Source: Trichinella spiralis (taxonomy: Eukaryota > Nematoda > Enoplea > Trichinellida > Trichinellidae). From it: a stretch of 64,000 bases of DNA. The position numbers and the translations under genes were made by a program. The stretch lies in contig CM012953.1 of the NCBI GenBank assembly GCA_000181795.3, forward strand, positions 3,929,923-3,993,922, in the 5' to 3' direction. The notes beneath the pieces are model-generated. The model was not told the DNA's origin, did not search any database, and saw only the letters and a program-made list of their open reading frames with translations. Of the stretch, positions 22,800 through 34,592 are shown piece after piece. How positions within the stretch are numbered: the stretch's first letter is position 1; every line of letters starts with the position of its first letter.

Positions 22800-24584
22800 T
22801 CATGCTATGTCGGGTTCCAGTTTCTCTTGTAAATATGCTATGTTTCGAACAGAACCAAAAAAATCTGTTATAAGCACTTTTGATGGATCTTTATTGAATA
22901 AATCTGTGCGGACTCCAACCGTTGAAAGACATTTTGATTTCGGGCAACAAGCAAGCTAAAAATGATAGAACTATTAGAGTTAAGAAGTTTCCATGCTTAC
23001 AAACTTACAAATTCTGCCAATGTTCGGTTGCTATTTGGCCATACAGACTGTAAAAATCCTAACGCATAATATGTATATCGGTCAATCATGTACACACCGA
23101 GAGTAGAATCTAGATGATGCTGAAAGCATATTTCATAAAAATATTTTTCTACAGTTAAAATTTTATTACTAATGAATGTCACTTTAAATATAAAATATCG
23201 CTCTGCTATTATTTCCATAAGTATTTAAAACACACTATAACTTATTATTATAAAAAATAATTACCGACAACGAGTCTTCTCCAATCATGCTACTTCCAAG
23301 TGCTATAACATTAGGACTATAAATTTTTTGATACATCGATGCAGCCTGACAAGTGTCAACGATAAGCATCAATTCATGGTATCTGAAAGAGACTGTAAAA
23401 TTCACAATAAAAATGATCATTTCTTGTACATGCCTGTTTTTTTGCCACATTTGTTCAATTGCATCCGCTAAATCAATATTAGTAACTTCTTCGGCGTCTT
23501 GAAATTTTAAGAACCCGTCTCCTCCATGACCTATAAGCTAATATTCCATTAATTTTTATATAAAAAAATAAATGCAATTTTTGTTTGGAAAAACGGCTTT
23601 GATAACTGTAACGTGATCTTCAATTACTGATTCACAACGTATCATTAAAAACAACTAAATTTATTTTGGTTTTATTTTATCAGTGTAATCCGTGATAATT
23701 TACAAAATTATGTACCTGTCATGTAAATAAGTACGTTGCTTTGATAATCCGATAGAAGTCGTTTTGAACGTGAAGTTGCTGTTGGAACACGACCAATTAA
23801 TATTCGTATAAAGTTTTCTACAGTAACTTCGTAACCTCTATAATCGACTTCCACATCTTCGCCATACAAATTAATAGGATGAAAAGCACTATTATATAAT
23901 GCACCTAAAAAATAACATGGTACAATATGGAATGATTTGTTGTACAACAAATTCATTTCATTTGAAATTCAAAATTTCCAAATCTTGTGCTAAAAAAATT
24001 TACCTGGCTTCGGATTCCGGGGATTGCAAGGCATATCATCAGCCAGCATCATAATAATCTGACTAAATTTAAAAGAAAATTTTCTATTTACAATTTCCAT
24101 AATAAGTCAACAATATAACATGTGAAAAAAATTTTAAAGTTTTGTATGTCAGACTTATATTAAATAAATATTTTCTGGTAATTTTAAAAACAAAAGAAGT
24201 TATAAATAATTATAAAGGGCAAGAATTCTAATAAACATCAAAGTTGATGCGTTACCTGTCAGGAATACCCAGCTTCTTCACACTATGATACATAGAAAGT
24301 ACATTTGCTATGTGACGATAATTGAACCAGAATCGTGAAGTACACACAAAAACAGCCCAGTTATTAGTATGGCCGGCGGCATAAAAAAAACCATTAAGTT
24401 TTTCCTGAAATTATATAAATCACAGCCATACTCACATAAATACTAAAAAAGTAAATACATTTAAAATTATTTAAATTTTTTCAATTCATTATTCATTCAA
24501 AAGAAAACTTACATCATGTAAAGCATCCACCGCAATGAAAATAATCCAAATCCATGACAGGTGGGAAATTAAATTCAGCGCCAT
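22800..24584 (-). CDS. PIGK: GPI transamidase catalytic subunit PIGK/Gpi8, without a C-terminal membrane helix
   Basis: Caspase-like C13 cysteine protease that cleaves the precursor signal and attaches the GPI anchor in the ER. Minus-strand exons: 24584-24513, 24404-24256, 24062-24004, 23904-23716, 23530-23434, 23382-23265, 23119-23009, 22955-22800, about 316 residues. A signal peptide (SHLSWIWIIFIAVDALHD) precedes NWAVFVCTSRFWFNYRHIAN, DDMPCNPRNP, DDV-like EDVEVDYRGYEVTVENF, SNVLIYMTGHGGDGFLKFQD (catalytic His) and IVDTCQAAS (catalytic Cys). The protein stops shortly after LITDFFGSVR, about 80 residues before the human end, so the C-terminal transmembrane segment is absent. One intron is GC-AG (donor 23433-23432, AACAG/GCATGT). 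Confidence 0.93.
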
Positions 24585-24785
24585 ATCACACTTAAAATAC
24601 TTCAGCTGTGATTGTTAAATATTCTTTTTTAACAACACATTTTGTATTGATTTAAACTTCAGTGTTATAAATAAAACCAAATTATCTCATAGCAAGATAA
24701 AATGGCTGAAAGAAATCATTTTCTTATTATAATACAGTAATTAGTAAAATTCAAGCTTATTGAAATTGTACTTTTGAATTTCAAT
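24585..24785. promoter_or_regulatory. PIGK upstream region, left part of a split divergent promoter
   Basis: Host DNA between the PIGK start and the retroelement target site. Before the insertion the PIGK and DIMT1 start codons would have been only about 0.47 kb apart. Confidence 0.4.
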
Positions 24786-24790
24786 GTTAT
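24786..24790. repeat. Target-site duplication GTTAT (left)
   Basis: The same five bases recur at 28970-28974, directly flanking the two LTR outer ends. A 5-bp duplication is usual for BEL/Pao insertions. Confidence 0.85.
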
Positions 24791-25062
24791 TGTTAAAGCG
24801 AAATCACAATTTCGCCCTCGAGCTTAGTGGACTGTATAATTGGTTTTCGTCGCAATAACAGTCAATCAAACCAAACGGAGTGTTGACACAGTTTATTAAG
24901 ACAGCTAACTAACAAGCCAAGACAATACAACAGGAAAAGACGCAATATCACACAACACACACAGCCACACACACACGCACTTGACGTCACTACTACGCCT
25001 ACTGTAGTCCTTCCTGATTCGCAGGTTCCCACTACCGAAACCTGGCTGTTACGTCCGTAACA
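24791..25062 (-). repeat. 3' LTR of the BEL/Pao element (left end)
   Basis: 272 bp, starting TGTTAAAGCG and ending CCGTAACA on the plus strand. By eye it is base-for-base the same as 28698-28969. The element's long frame ends inside it at 25032. Confidence 0.95.
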
Positions 25063-28000
25063 TCCTCCCCCGGCGATGGGGAATTTCCTTCCCCATCGAT
25101 TATGCGGGCTGGCTCCAGCACTACCAGTTTAGCGACTGGCCCGGTGATTTCTGAGGTGGACGTGCGGATCCGGGCGGCTCTGCTCACTCCATCTTGGCCT
25201 GGGAATAGCTGGATCACCACTCCCAGAGGGCAGCGTGTTCGTGGACGACTGTCCTCCAGTATCAACACCAAGTCGTTGATTTTTGGGCCAACACCGTTAT
25301 TTCTCCACTTGTTGCGAGGTAGCAGCGAAGCGATGTAAGTGCTCCTCCAACGGCGCCACCATCTTGCCATCAACCGCTGATGGCAGCACCAATCCATCTC
25401 CCGATGTGGGTGTCTTCGTGTACATAGGCCGGTCGTTGCGTGACGGCAACCCGGCCTTCTGTGCTTCGGCTGCCCGCAGCCTCGATCCTCGCGCCTCATG
25501 CGCTCCGTTGGGATCCAACCGCGTTGCTCGATCGCGTTTAACGATCGACGTACCTCTGTGGGCAGCGCTCCCCAGTGCATGGGGCAGATTCGGGTCTCTG
25601 TCCACACGTGCCTCCCTGGAGGCACTGCCGGGTGACCCGTGGACCCCGGCGCGTCCGGATTCTGATCTCTTACCAGCGGTTTCCGAGTTACTTCAGTCCG
25701 GTGCGGTTCCCCTTCAGTCCGCTCAGCGTCCCCGTGTTTGCCCTTTGCCGACGGGTGCCTGCCAGCGAAGCGCGGACGGTGCACGCTGGTTTGCCACACC
25801 CCCGCTGCATTCCCTTTGATCGTTGAATGCCTGGGGTCAGCGGCGTCGTCCATCGTCGACGCCAATTCTGACTGTCTTGATGGGCTGTGTCCCACTTGCG
25901 ACAACCGTGTGGTCCGTCCTGAGCCCTCAAGACCGCGCCGCCGAGCTTGTAGTGGCTCGGCTGGCCATCCGGGTCCCTGCAGCCAGGGTTTCCCGGTTAT
26001 CCACTTCTTCAAGCCTCGCTCCCCAGCGAGCTGTCGACTGGTCCGTTGGACGACGTTATGGAGGCCTCGTTGCCCTGAGTGTCGCGGGAGACTGACCTGA
26101 CTCTTCTCTGCACTAGACGTCGTGGTCTCCTCGCGCTTCTCCATAGCCTCCTTGTTCCCTTCTGGAACGTCTTCTTCCGGGATGATCTCCACTGCCTCGA
26201 TCTCCCCTGTTTTCCGCAACGCGACATCGGCGGATTTCCCAGAATTCGTCAGGAAGGTTTCCACTTCCGCAGTCCACCTGGGGCTTGCTCTCCCACGAAC
26301 TACCCAGACGAATAGCGCCTCCAACGCTACTGGACCGCCGGTCGCCCTGCTCCTCATACGACCGGTGACGAAGCCAAAGTAGTAGTCGACCTCTATCCGC
26401 ACGTCGACTCCTATGGGCGGCCATTGCCGCCGCTTCATCTTGGTGACAGCCGCCTCCTGCGACTTGTCCGATATGTCCATCTCCCCCTGTCGGACCTTCT
26501 CGCGGATCCGCTGGATGGCAAACGCTCCCATGCGGCGACTTGCCACCGGCTGGCCCAAACTGCCAACGGCCCCCGACCGGACGTCAACTTTCCATAGTCC
26601 ACGCTCCCGATCCACGAAGCCTCCGACCTTCCCAACACGGAGATTTCCATACGATCTGTCGAGCTCCAACCTCTTCGACGCCACGGCTCCATCTGCGGCG
26701 GGGTCTCCGGCCGGCGCTTTTCTTGACGACCCAACCTCCCCGAACTTCCGCATGGGGCTGTCATCCGAATCTTCGCCTTTCGACAAGACTTTGGCCTCGA
26801 TGGATCGTCTTCGGGCGGCTCTCCCGCACGTGATCCACCCAAGGCGGGTCTCCACGGCCACTGACCCACCTGTCGCTCTTCGAATGCGACCGGTCACGAG
26901 CTCGTAATAGTAGTCGATGCCGACCAATACATCGACCATGAGCGGCGTCCCTTGCCGCTGTCCCCCCTTGGGTACGGTCCTTGCCGGTGTCCCGTCCGAG
27001 GACTCCGCCGGCCCTGATTTACCGTAGACCCGAGGAATTGCAAGCGCCTTCACCATGGTGCTTGTGTCCGGTCGGCCTGAGCTTCCAACCGCTCCAAGCC
27101 GAAATTCCACTCTACGCCATCGGCGCTCCGGCCCTACACGACCTCCGAGAGTTGTGAGGCGACAACGTTCATGGGGCCCAGTGAGTCCGAGAGCTTTCGC
27201 CACGTCCTTCCGGATGAAGGAGATTGCGGCCCCGGTGTCCAGCAGGCAATTCACCACCACGTGGTTTCCGTTTGGCCCATAAGCGCAAGCACGGGCGGTC
27301 TGGAGTCCTTTCCCGGAGGTGCTTCGCACGACCAAAAGACCCTGGTGGGTGCGGTCAGACTCTGAAGACCCTGTCGATTCCCTCGTCGAGGGCGGATGAA
27401 GGAGCCGATGATGCGCCTGGCGACATCCGTCCACTCCACAGGGTCGACCTCCTCGGCATCCTCTCGCCATATGCCCGGTCTCCAGACATCGAAAGCAGAC
27501 TTCCTTGGTTCGCGCCATGTCTCTCCTCCTGGACAGGTCCGCCTTCAGGAACTTCTCACACTCTGCCGCCTTATGCTCCCCACCACAGAACGGGCTGCCC
27601 TTGGCGGCGACCACTGCCAACGCCGCCGCAGTTGATCTGATGCGATCCCCATATCTCTGTTCAGGACGCGACGGTTGCGACGAGGGCGTCCGTTGTTCCG
27701 ACTTCACTGCAGGTGTTTTCGCTTCTTCTCCATTCAACTTGGCGAGCAGATTCGCCTGCCATTGAGCGAATTCCAAAAATTTCTGCAGGTTGTCCTCTTC
27801 TTCGTCTGCATCCGGTCCGATGTTGGTGTCCCAGGCCCTTATCAATGCCGGGGGAAATTTGTCCAGCAACATCGGCATCAGGACCTCACTTGCGGGGAGA
27901 TGGCCGGCGAATGGATCTCTATCCAAAGCAGTGAGACAACGCAGATGTTTAGTCACTTCGTCCACCATGGACTGGATGCCCCGCTCCGACATCTCGCGGC

Positions 28001-28646
28001 ACGCTGGCTCCCTCCATAGGGCAGCCAAATGCTCGCGTATCACTTGTCTCGGTCGACCGAAACGCTTCTTTAAGATGTCGACGGCCTGGGGGTAGTTCTC
28101 TGGAGTGAGCGGGATGCCTTCAATGGCGTTCCTCGCCGTCCCTTCGGTGTTGGACAACAAGTAGGTGAACTTGGTGGCGTTGTCCAAGTCATTCCGTTTG
28201 TGTACATTGGCCTCGAACTGGGCCCAAAAGGAAGGGAATTCCAACACCTTCCCCGTAAACTTCGGGAGAGTCACCTCCGGCAACCTCCCATTGCTGGACC
28301 GGACCGCCGGCATGCCCGCGCTAACATTGCCGCTACCTATGGGGCCTTCTCTGCGCGCCTCAACCATCCTTGCGCGTGCACGAGCCTTTCCCTCACGGTA
28401 GGTCTGGCGACATAACGCCCAGGCATCTATCGCGGCTTGCCGCTCTTCACCTTCCAGGTCCAGCTCCACTTCGGTTTGGAGCGCGTCTGCGGCCCGGAAC
28501 GACTCCTCCATTAACGAGACCTGCTCTTCCACCTCAAAGACATCGGCGGATCTGATGCACAACTCATCCAGTTCTGCCAACAATCGGTTCAGCCGATCCT
28601 TGAGGGCCACGAGTTTCTTGCTCCGTGATTTCGCAGAGGACGCCAT
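25032..28646 (-). CDS. Retroelement gag-protease polyprotein with internal deletion
   Basis: Single frame of about 1,204 codons from ATG 28646 (the frame is also open a little upstream). By residue: gag/DUF1759 roughly 1-300 (LPKFTGKVLEFPSFWAQFE); CCHC zinc knuckle near 387-400 (CFRCLETGHMARGC) with a second Cys/His cluster (CGVDGCRQAHHRLLH); aspartic protease DTGAAISFI near 473. Two related blocks follow, residues about 507-642 and 681-820. A short RNase H-tail remnant sits near 880-900 and a DUF5641-like end near 1,095-1,190 (GPKINDLVLILED). Residues about 905-1,090 resemble nothing clearly and may be integrase pieces read out of frame. High GC lowers stop density, so openness across the remnants does not prove coding function. 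Confidence 0.75.
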   Translation of the reverse strand: MASSAKSRSKKLVALKDRLNRLLAELDELCIRSADVFEVEEQVSLMEESFRAADALQTEVELDLEGEERQAAIDAWALCRQTYREGKARARARMVEARREGPIGSGNVSAGMPAVRSSNGRLPEVTLPKFTGKVLEFPSFWAQFEANVHKRNDLDNATKFTYLLSNTEGTARNAIEGIPLTPENYPQAVDILKKRFGRPRQVIREHLAALWREPACREMSERGIQSMVDEVTKHLRCLTALDRDPFAGHLPASEVLMPMLLDKFPPALIRAWDTNIGPDADEEEDNLQKFLEFAQWQANLLAKLNGEEAKTPAVKSEQRTPSSQPSRPEQRYGDRIRSTAAALAVVAAKGSPFCGGEHKAAECEKFLKADLSRRRDMARTKEVCFRCLETGHMARGCRGGRPCGVDGCRQAHHRLLHPPSTRESTGSSESDRTHQGLLVVRSTSGKGLQTARACAYGPNGNHVVVNCLLDTGAAISFIRKDVAKALGLTGPHERCRLTTLGGRVGPERRWRRVEFRLGAVGSSGRPDTSTMVKALAIPRVYGKSGPAESSDGTPARTVPKGGQRQGTPLMVDVLVGIDYYYELVTGRIRRATGGSVAVETRLGWITCGRAARRRSIEAKVLSKGEDSDDSPMRKFGEVGSSRKAPAGDPAADGAVASKRLELDRSYGNLRVGKVGGFVDRERGLWKVDVRSGAVGSLGQPVASRRMGAFAIQRIREKVRQGEMDISDKSQEAAVTKMKRRQWPPIGVDVRIEVDYYFGFVTGRMRSRATGGPVALEALFVWVVRGRASPRWTAEVETFLTNSGKSADVALRKTGEIEAVEIIPEEDVPEGNKEAMEKREETTTSSAEKSQVSLPRHSGQRGLHNVVQRTSRQLAGERGLKKWITGKPWLQGPGWPAEPLQARRRGLEGSGRTTRLSQVGHSPSRQSELASTMDDAADPRHSTIKGNAAGVWQTSVHRPRFAGRHPSAKGKHGDAERTEGEPHRTEVTRKPLVRDQNPDAPGSTGHPAVPPGRHVWTETRICPMHWGALPTEVRRSLNAIEQRGWIPTERMRREDRGCGQPKHRRPGCRHATTGLCTRRHPHREMDWCCHQRLMARWWRRWRSTYIASLLPRNKWRNNGVGPKINDLVLILEDSRPRTRCPLGVVIQLFPGQDGVSRAARIRTSTSEITGPVAKLVVLEPARIIDGEGNSPSPGEDVTDVTARFR
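25063..25071 (-). other. Polypurine tract next to the 3' LTR
   Basis: On the minus strand GGGGGAGGA lies directly upstream of the 3' LTR, the expected place for the plus-strand primer. Confidence 0.6.
26196..26615 (-). repeat. Internal duplicated block of the element, copy B
   Basis: Protein-level duplicate of 26730-27137. Matching pieces: SGAVGSLGQP versus LGAVGSSGRP, VDYYFGFVTGRMR versus IDYYYELVTGRIR, ATGGPVALEA versus ATGGSVAVET, and ALRKTGEIE versus PMRKFGEVG. The copies are substantially diverged. Confidence 0.8.
26730..27137 (-). repeat. Internal duplicated block of the element, copy A
   Basis: First copy, directly after the protease active-site region. It corresponds to the segment usually found once between protease and reverse transcriptase in Pao elements (VDVLVGIDYYYELVTG). 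Confidence 0.8.
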
Positions 28647-28656
28647 GGTATCCACT

Positions 28657-28695
28657 ATCCATAGGTCGCTGGTTCGACTCCGGCTCGGAGGACCA
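28657..28695 (-). other. Extended primer-binding site matching the 3' half of tRNA-Tyr
   Basis: On the plus strand, bases 28657-28695 read like a tRNA 3' half: ATCCATAGG, then TCGCTGGTTCGACTCC (T-arm), then GGCTCGGAGGA and CCA. Compared from memory with animal tRNA-Tyr, about 36 of 39 positions agree, reaching back into the anticodon stem. The element is on the minus strand, so this is the complement a tRNA-Tyr primer would pair with, two bases inside the 5' LTR. Normal sites are about 18 nt. Confidence 0.8.
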
Positions 28696-28697
28696 AA

Positions 28698-28969
28698 TGT
28701 TAAAGCGAAATCACAATTTCGCCCTCGAGCTTAGTGGACTGTATAATTGGTTTTCGTCGCAATAACAGTCAATCAAACCAAACGGAGTGTTGACACAGTT
28801 TATTAAGACAGCTAACTAACAAGCCAAGACAATACAACAGGAAAAGACGCAATATCACACAACACACACAGCCACACACACACGCACTTGACGTCACTAC
28901 TACGCCTACTGTAGTCCTTCCTGATTCGCAGGTTCCCACTACCGAAACCTGGCTGTTACGTCCGTAACA
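28698..28969 (-). repeat. 5' LTR of the BEL/Pao element (right end)
   Basis: 272 bp, identical by eye to 24791-25062, followed by the GTTAT duplication at 28970-28974. It should carry the element's promoter, reading leftward. Confidence 0.95.
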
Positions 28970-28974
28970 GTTAT
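28970..28974. repeat. Target-site duplication GTTAT (right)
   Basis: Matches 24786-24790. Confidence 0.85.
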
Positions 28975-29235
28975 TACTGAAATTACAATGAAATTTAAAA
29001 AATGCTTTACTTTTTTAGTATAAACGTAAAATATAAATGCAATCCTCAATGCCCTATTTTAAATGCTTTTATGTGGATAAAGCCAATTTTTACATAGTAA
29101 ATCTTAATTTTTGTTTACTGTAATTAAGATACCGTGATTGCAAAATCTGATTTTAATCCCCTTTTCTGCATTTCTATTTTGCTTAAACTGTAATGTGTGT
29201 GCATTTATTTTTTATATTTAGAATTTTGTAACGCA

Positions 29236-30640
<1,405 letters not shown>

Positions 30641-31344
30641 GCATTAAGGTAAGCATTTCTATGTCCAATAAGTAAGTATTTTGTTTTTTAGCCTTCTTGA
30701 AGCATTCAATTCTGCTGGCTTCCATTTTCGTTAAACTTTTTGTTCGCTTCATTTGCTTTGTTTTGAAAAAAATGTTAGCGTACATAAAGAAATAATTTTT
30801 CAAATGCTATACTGGATGCCATTGCTGAAAATAAAAATCAGTTTGAATGCTTAACTTTTGCATTACTTAATTCAGTGATTAAAAATCATATTACTATTTA
30901 TAAAATGGAAGAATAATACGAAATCAATTCAAAATTAGGCATAACTGGTTATACACATGTAAAAATCAGAGATTCTGCCAGAATAACAGCAAACTATTTC
31001 CGATGAGCAGCAGACGTGCTACTTTTGTCGGTACATCCACCAAAAAACATATCTTCTAATCATCTACATATCTGCTGACACAATCTGAGCAGTATCTTAG
31101 TTGTGTATGTGCGACTGAATTTGATGTGATGCCACTTTGGGATGAAAATCACAAGGTAGATCTTAACTGAAACAAATACTGTCCACTATGTTCAGAGACA
31201 AATCAAAATGTTTTTTTTTCATATTCATTAGTAGTAATTTCTTAATTAGCAAAAGTATGTTTAATAAATTAAATCAAAAAACTTCCCAATCATTTTTAAT
31301 AACATACTAAAATAATGTAATAATTGCCAATATTAAAAAAAAAG
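30641..31344. other. Tail-to-tail spacer, DIMT1 and PRKCSH 3' regions
   Basis: 704 bp, AT-rich apart from a less biased patch at about 30960-31170. No gene supported. Confidence 0.35.
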
Positions 31345-34300
31345 TCATAATTCATGTTCGGGATTTAAGCTTTCCGGTAAAGTATCACAAGCAGCCGGAC
31401 TTTGAAATGTGAGTACATATTCGCAAATTGATGGCTCTGATGAGGAAAGCAGACTGTTTTCAATTCCACATTGAATGATTACCTTAAAAATTACGCATAT
31501 TAAATTCTTTTGCAATTTAATTAATTATTGGTTTAGTAAATTTCTCACCGTTGCTGATCTCGTGGGACCATTCCAGCAAGACATTCCATTTTCATAAATT
31601 TGTTTTAACTTTCCGCCAGTTTTTTCCAACCAACGACCCCAATTTCTTAAAAATTAAAATTAAAAACATTAAAACATGTAATTGCAAAAAATCGAAAATA
31701 TATTTCCCTACCCAAGGTGTACTCTGTGGTCGCCATTTAAGCTAATTTGATAAACATCTTTAAATAAACACAGCTTGTACGTATATTCAGCATCTTTAAT
31801 TTCAAAGCACTGTTTGTTGAGAGGTAAGAAGGCATCTTCTGGGCCAAAATCTTGGTTAAGCAAATCTTCAATATCTCTAAAACATTAAACGATAATAAAT
31901 TTAACAAATACTTTTTTGTATATGATAATTTTGAAAAGTGTAAAAAATGAAATATCCATTTTCAAAATTATCATCGGATATTCAAAGTCCTATTAATAAC
32001 GTGTGTTTTACATTTAAGCTATCCGTGCACTACATAATATATATGCATTGTAGCATAAATGAAAAGATTACCGTATATCACTATCAAGTTGCGATACTTT
32101 TCGTTCGATTTCATAGAATTCAGATCTTGCAACTTGTGCCACTGAAACAAATATGACAAAAAGTGAAAAAAAAACAACGATAAGATTATTAAAAAGTTTA
32201 AAATTGGTTACAATCTATAAGTTGTTGAGTTTCATTGCTGTAAGAAATATTTTCGTCATCAGGTAAATCTTCTTGCGGTAAAAAGTCAAACTAAAAAAAA
32301 TCACAGTAATCAAATTTCACAGCTGCGCAACTGATAAGAATTGAAGTATAATACTGTAACAGAATGTTATTGTTACGTCTTGTCAAGTATAATAATACAA
32401 TTTTCTTCATTTACAAATAACCGCTTCTCAAAAGATTAATTTCACTAACCTTTCTAATTCTTTTGTTAATATTTCTTTTTTTGAACTAAAAAATATTATG
32501 AAATATTAGTAACTGCACTGTAGTAATAAATGTAATTCAAACATTAAATAAGTTTTTCATTACAATATCAGTATTGAATTCGTTTTCCTCTTTTATTATA
32601 TTTTCTTCTAAACTTTCCTGATTCTCATAATCTTGTGTTAATTCCTGAAATGTAATTAATTTAAGATATGCATTAAAAAATTTTTCGGAACATATAGTCA
32701 ATATATTAATTGAAACTCCGGTTCTACCCAGATTGAATAAAACTATTCAGTTTAAATTCGCTTTCGATAATTAATTAGAATATAAAAAATAATTTTAGAA
32801 TAAACTAGAATTAGCAAACACAAATACGGTACTGCTTTAAAGTCAAACTATACGTGGCAATAATAATTTAAAAACAACATCGGCATCATATACATTACTT
32901 TAGCGTCTAAATCGTCAGCTTCAGCATCTCGATAATCTAATTTTGCATCCATTTCAGCTACTGATTCTTCAACAGGAGCAGCAGGCTTTTCCTCATCATG
33001 ACTATCCTCTTCTACCTAAGTATAGCATTTCTGATATTCATCAATAAAAAATTCTGAAATCACCTCTGGTTTATAAGTATGCTCTATAGCGTCCCAAATG
33101 TGTGAAACAAAGTGATCAACTTCTACTTCTGTTTCGTTTCCAAGAAATATCTATTAACATTAAATCATTAAATGTAATAAAGGAAAAAATTGCTTACATT
33201 AGCCTCTTCAACTGTTACTACACCATCTTCATCAACATCAAATTCTTTCCTTAGCTGCATTTCGTCAGTTGTAATTCTAAAATTTTTCCATATAAACTTA
33301 TAAAATATATCAATATAAACTTTCGAGTGATATGATTTTTTCCGTGAATTAGCTATAAAACTTCATCACTCAAGTAGAGCACAAGTGGAAGAATAAGAGA
33401 AAATTAAAGTGTCGGTAAAAAATAATAAATTAATACCTGATTTTTTCATACGGTAAATTTGCTAATTATAAATTTTTATGAGTATTGCGTACAATATGTA
33501 TATGGGATTAATTCAAAATTTTAAGTGATAAACAATACAAGTCAGTTATTATTAACAGAAAAAACATTTCATGTGAAAAATATAAAATTAGTAAACAATA
33601 CAAAATAATTTTTATTTACTTCCCATCTTGATTTACATCCAATGTTTTAAAGGCAACTGACGCTTTAGCCTTTCGTTCTTCTTCTTTTTTCAGTTTTCTT
33701 GCTTCTGTAAAGATAATATAAATTCGCATGCGAAACAAATTTGGGCTTTACCGTTCCATGCTTGCAGTTCAGCATCTCTGGCTTCATTCTCTGCTTTTGA
33801 AGCTTCTTCATTCTTATCTTAAGTATCTTAATTATGGAATTATAAATCAAATTCAACTTACTTCTTGCTTGGTCGTAACTAGCTTGAATAGCTTCCCTTT
33901 CTGCCAGGGCTGCCTCAAGTTTACTCTTTAACAAAATATTTATCATCAGTTTATGCCTCTCAGCAAACCTGACAACTATGTATCACTTTTTTTTCAGTTT
34001 TCACTTGTTCTGCTTCTTTAACAAGACCATTTCGAATAGCATTGCCTTCACGTTGTATGGCCTGCTGTTTCTCGAGCTCTTCTCTCATCTTTCGGCCTAT
34101 CTCTTCGCAAATATTCGGACATTTTACACGTCCGAGCCATTCATCACTTCCATCACAGCAGTCTTAATATAATAAAATAAATGCTGTTCTTATCAAATAG
34201 ATTATACTACTAACCGCAAATCCCATCGTTTACCCAGCTACTGTGTATATTTTTGGATTCCGCTGCAAGATTTACACAATGGAAAAAACCATTCGGGCAA

Positions 34301-34592
34301 GCAGCTGTTCCTGGCTCATCACTTCCATCTTGACAATCGCAATAGTCGTCATTTACCCAATCAAATGAAATTGAAGCTGAGCCATCTAAGCATTTGAAAT
34401 TTTTACTGGGATCATACAAAGGCTTGCCTAAATTTGAAATATATTAAACTTCTGAAAGTGCATTTTGTTCAAAATTAAATAGTCCTCACGGTCAAGAGGT
34501 ATGCCGAACAAACGATCAACAAAGACTGCTGATGCGTGAATTTCAGCGATGACAAAAATTAATTTTAAGAAAACATCACCAATGGTAGCCAT
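31345..34592 (-). CDS. PRKCSH: Glucosidase II beta subunit (ER quality control)
   Basis: Non-catalytic subunit that retains glucosidase II in the ER and binds N-glycans for glucose trimming. Minus-strand exons: 34592-34490, 34427-34215, 34162-33987, 33925-33862, 33817-33752, 33704-33620, 33276-33198, 33150-33064, 33015-32899, 32644-32564, 32485-32450, 32290-32212, 32141-32072, 31876-31712, 31645-31549, 31482-31345, about 551 residues. A signal peptide is followed by two LDL-receptor class A modules ([29 protein letters not shown]), a charged coiled coil, EF-hand loops ([19 protein letters not shown]), an acidic linker and a C-terminal MRH lectin domain ([38 protein letters not shown]). The C-terminus is EHEL, an ER-retrieval signal close to HDEL. 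The short acidic/basic linker exons (32644-32450) are least certain. Confidence 0.93.

Larger units (their letters stand above)
24791..28969 (-). mobile_element. Non-autonomous BEL/Pao LTR retrotransposon (gag-protease only)
   Basis: A 4.18 kb insertion, transcribed on the minus strand, bounded by 272-bp LTRs with TGTT...AACA ends and a GTTAT duplication. It is clearly GC-rich against the AT-rich host. From its 5' side (right): LTR, a long tRNA-Tyr-like primer-binding site, one long frame with DUF1759-type gag, zinc knuckle, an aspartic protease region that is partly duplicated, a short remnant matching the end of an RNase H region (KKWITGKPWLQGPGW), and a DUF5641-like integrase tail; then a purine tract and the 3' LTR. 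No reverse transcriptase core (YxDD) and no complete integrase is present. The LTRs look identical by eye, so the copy is young and was probably mobilised by enzymes from a full-length relative. Confidence 0.9.

Noticed and set aside
25102-28555. Many plus-strand open frames across the retroelement
   Set aside because: GC-rich DNA with few stops; they lie opposite the gag-protease frame and show no domain of their own.
28657-28695. Possible tRNA-Tyr gene
   Set aside because: Only the 3' half is present and it includes the terminal CCA, which nuclear tRNA genes do not encode. Its position two bases from the LTR marks it as a primer-binding site.
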